NCBI GenBank assembly: GCA_020025775.1
Contig: JAHHRN010000011.1
Span: forward strand, 1 to 23,617
Length of the DNA: 23,617 nt
Origin: Acutalibacter sp.
GTDB lineage: Bacteria; Bacillota; Clostridia; Oscillospirales; Acutalibacteraceae
Direction of reading: 5' to 3'
Both the position numbers and the translations under genes were made by a program. Shown one piece after another: positions 23,174 to 23,617 of this stretch. Each line of letters begins with the position of its first letter. Position 1 is the first letter of the stretch. The notes beneath the pieces were generated by a model, which saw only the letters and a program-made list of their open reading frames with translations, searched no databases and was not told the DNA's origin.

Positions 23174-23617
23174 GCCGACAACGGTTGGCAACGAAGCACG
23201 CGGGGCGCGGCGGCGCGCCAGCCAATGCACGGGGTCGGGATGCCCCGACGGGCAATCACGGGAGAGTTAATGCAAACTTTTTTCAAATAGTTCGCACAAC
23301 GGACTTTGTGCAGAGTTTATTTAAGTAAAAAAGCAACAGCCCGTAGGGGGCGGATATTATCCACCCGCCAAAAGTGTCTGTCTTTCGTGTAGCATAATTT
23401 AAAGTTTTGCCCGCTTTTTTAGCCGACAACGGTCGGCAACGAATCACGGGAAAGTTAGTGCAGACCTTTTACAAATAGTTCGCACAACGAACTTTGTGCA
23501 AATTTTATTTGAGTAAAAAGCAACAGCCCGTAGGGGCGGATATTATCCGCCCGCCAAAAGCATCTGTCTTTCGTGTAGCATAATTTAAAGTTTTGCCCGC
23601 TTTTTTAGCCGACAACG
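23174..23617 (+). repeat. Tandem array of a 186-bp intergenic unit, truncated by the window edge
   Basis: GCCGACAACGG begins at 23174, 23422 and 23608. The second unit is 186 bp. The first is 248 bp because of extra GC-rich sequence near its start (about 23195-23257). Shared blocks are the CACGGG start, the GCACAA/TTGTGC hairpin (23482-23499 in unit 2), GCAACAGCCCGTAG, the palindrome GGGCGGATA-T-TATCCGCCC (23534-23552; 23348-23366 in unit 1 with one arm change) and the end TTGCCCGCTTTTTTA. A related copy is at 152-237. No ORF is supported here, and there are no short spacers, so it is not a CRISPR array. Confidence 0.9.

Noticed and set aside
22896..23255. Minus-strand ORF spanning the secA end, terminator and repeat
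   Set aside because: It reads back through the terminator hairpins and SEC-C region of secA and has no ribosome site.
23174..23617. CRISPR array
   Set aside because: Units are about 186 bp and repeat along their whole length, with no short repeats alternating with unique spacers and no cas genes.

Overview
The window reads as a chromosomal segment of a low- to mid-GC Firmicute, most likely a gut Clostridia (Oscillospirales-like) organism. The basis is strong GGAGG ribosome-binding sites, SigA promoters with 16-17 bp spacers, a tRNA-Phe T-box leader in front of pheST, a CD1247-type zinc-ribbon protein, the peptidase/efp gene pair, lipoproteins with typical Gram-positive signals and a sortase-type cell-wall anchor. 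The genus call is inference. No rRNA, tRNA, CRISPR array, transposase or phage gene was seen.

Layout. Positions 1-450 are non-coding and packed with short palindromes, plus one copy of a dispersed repeat. From 453 to 3395, all on the minus strand, come rpsU, yqeG, an M24 peptidase, efp and a cysteine-rich CD1247-family protein. rpsU and efp have their own promoters, and a terminator separates rpsU from yqeG. The interval 3396-3745 holds the rpsU promoter on the minus strand and, on the plus strand, a self-contained small transcription unit (promoter, hairpin, terminator) with no ordinary ORF. From 3746 to 6440 (minus) lie a YfbR-like nucleotidase, a DUF4474-like lipoprotein and a GH16 lipoprotein. 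Divergently on the plus strand is the Na+/proline symporter putP. It converges on a secreted, wall-anchored C69 dipeptidase at 8266-10014, and the two share a bidirectional terminator. pheS-pheT follow on the minus strand under a complete Phe T-box, then a DegV lipid-binding protein.

The least ordinary part is a five-gene minus-strand operon at 15128-20138: SCP2-like protein A, a class III PLP aminotransferase, the two halves of a split transketolase, and SCP2-like protein B. It has one consensus promoter, a 5'-end hairpin and one long terminator. Both SCP2-like proteins start with TTG, look internally duplicated and resemble each other. A ThDP carbon-carbon ligase, a transaminase and two putative lipid/hydrophobe-binding proteins together suggest an undescribed pathway making or remodelling an amino-ketone or amino-polyol, possibly lipophilic. 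The product is unknown. Divergent from this operon is secA.

The right end (23174-23617) is non-coding and carries tandem copies of a 186-bp unit running off the window edge. The core of this unit also occurs at the left edge. All coordinates, motifs and spacings were read by eye; family names come from recalled motifs, not from database searches.
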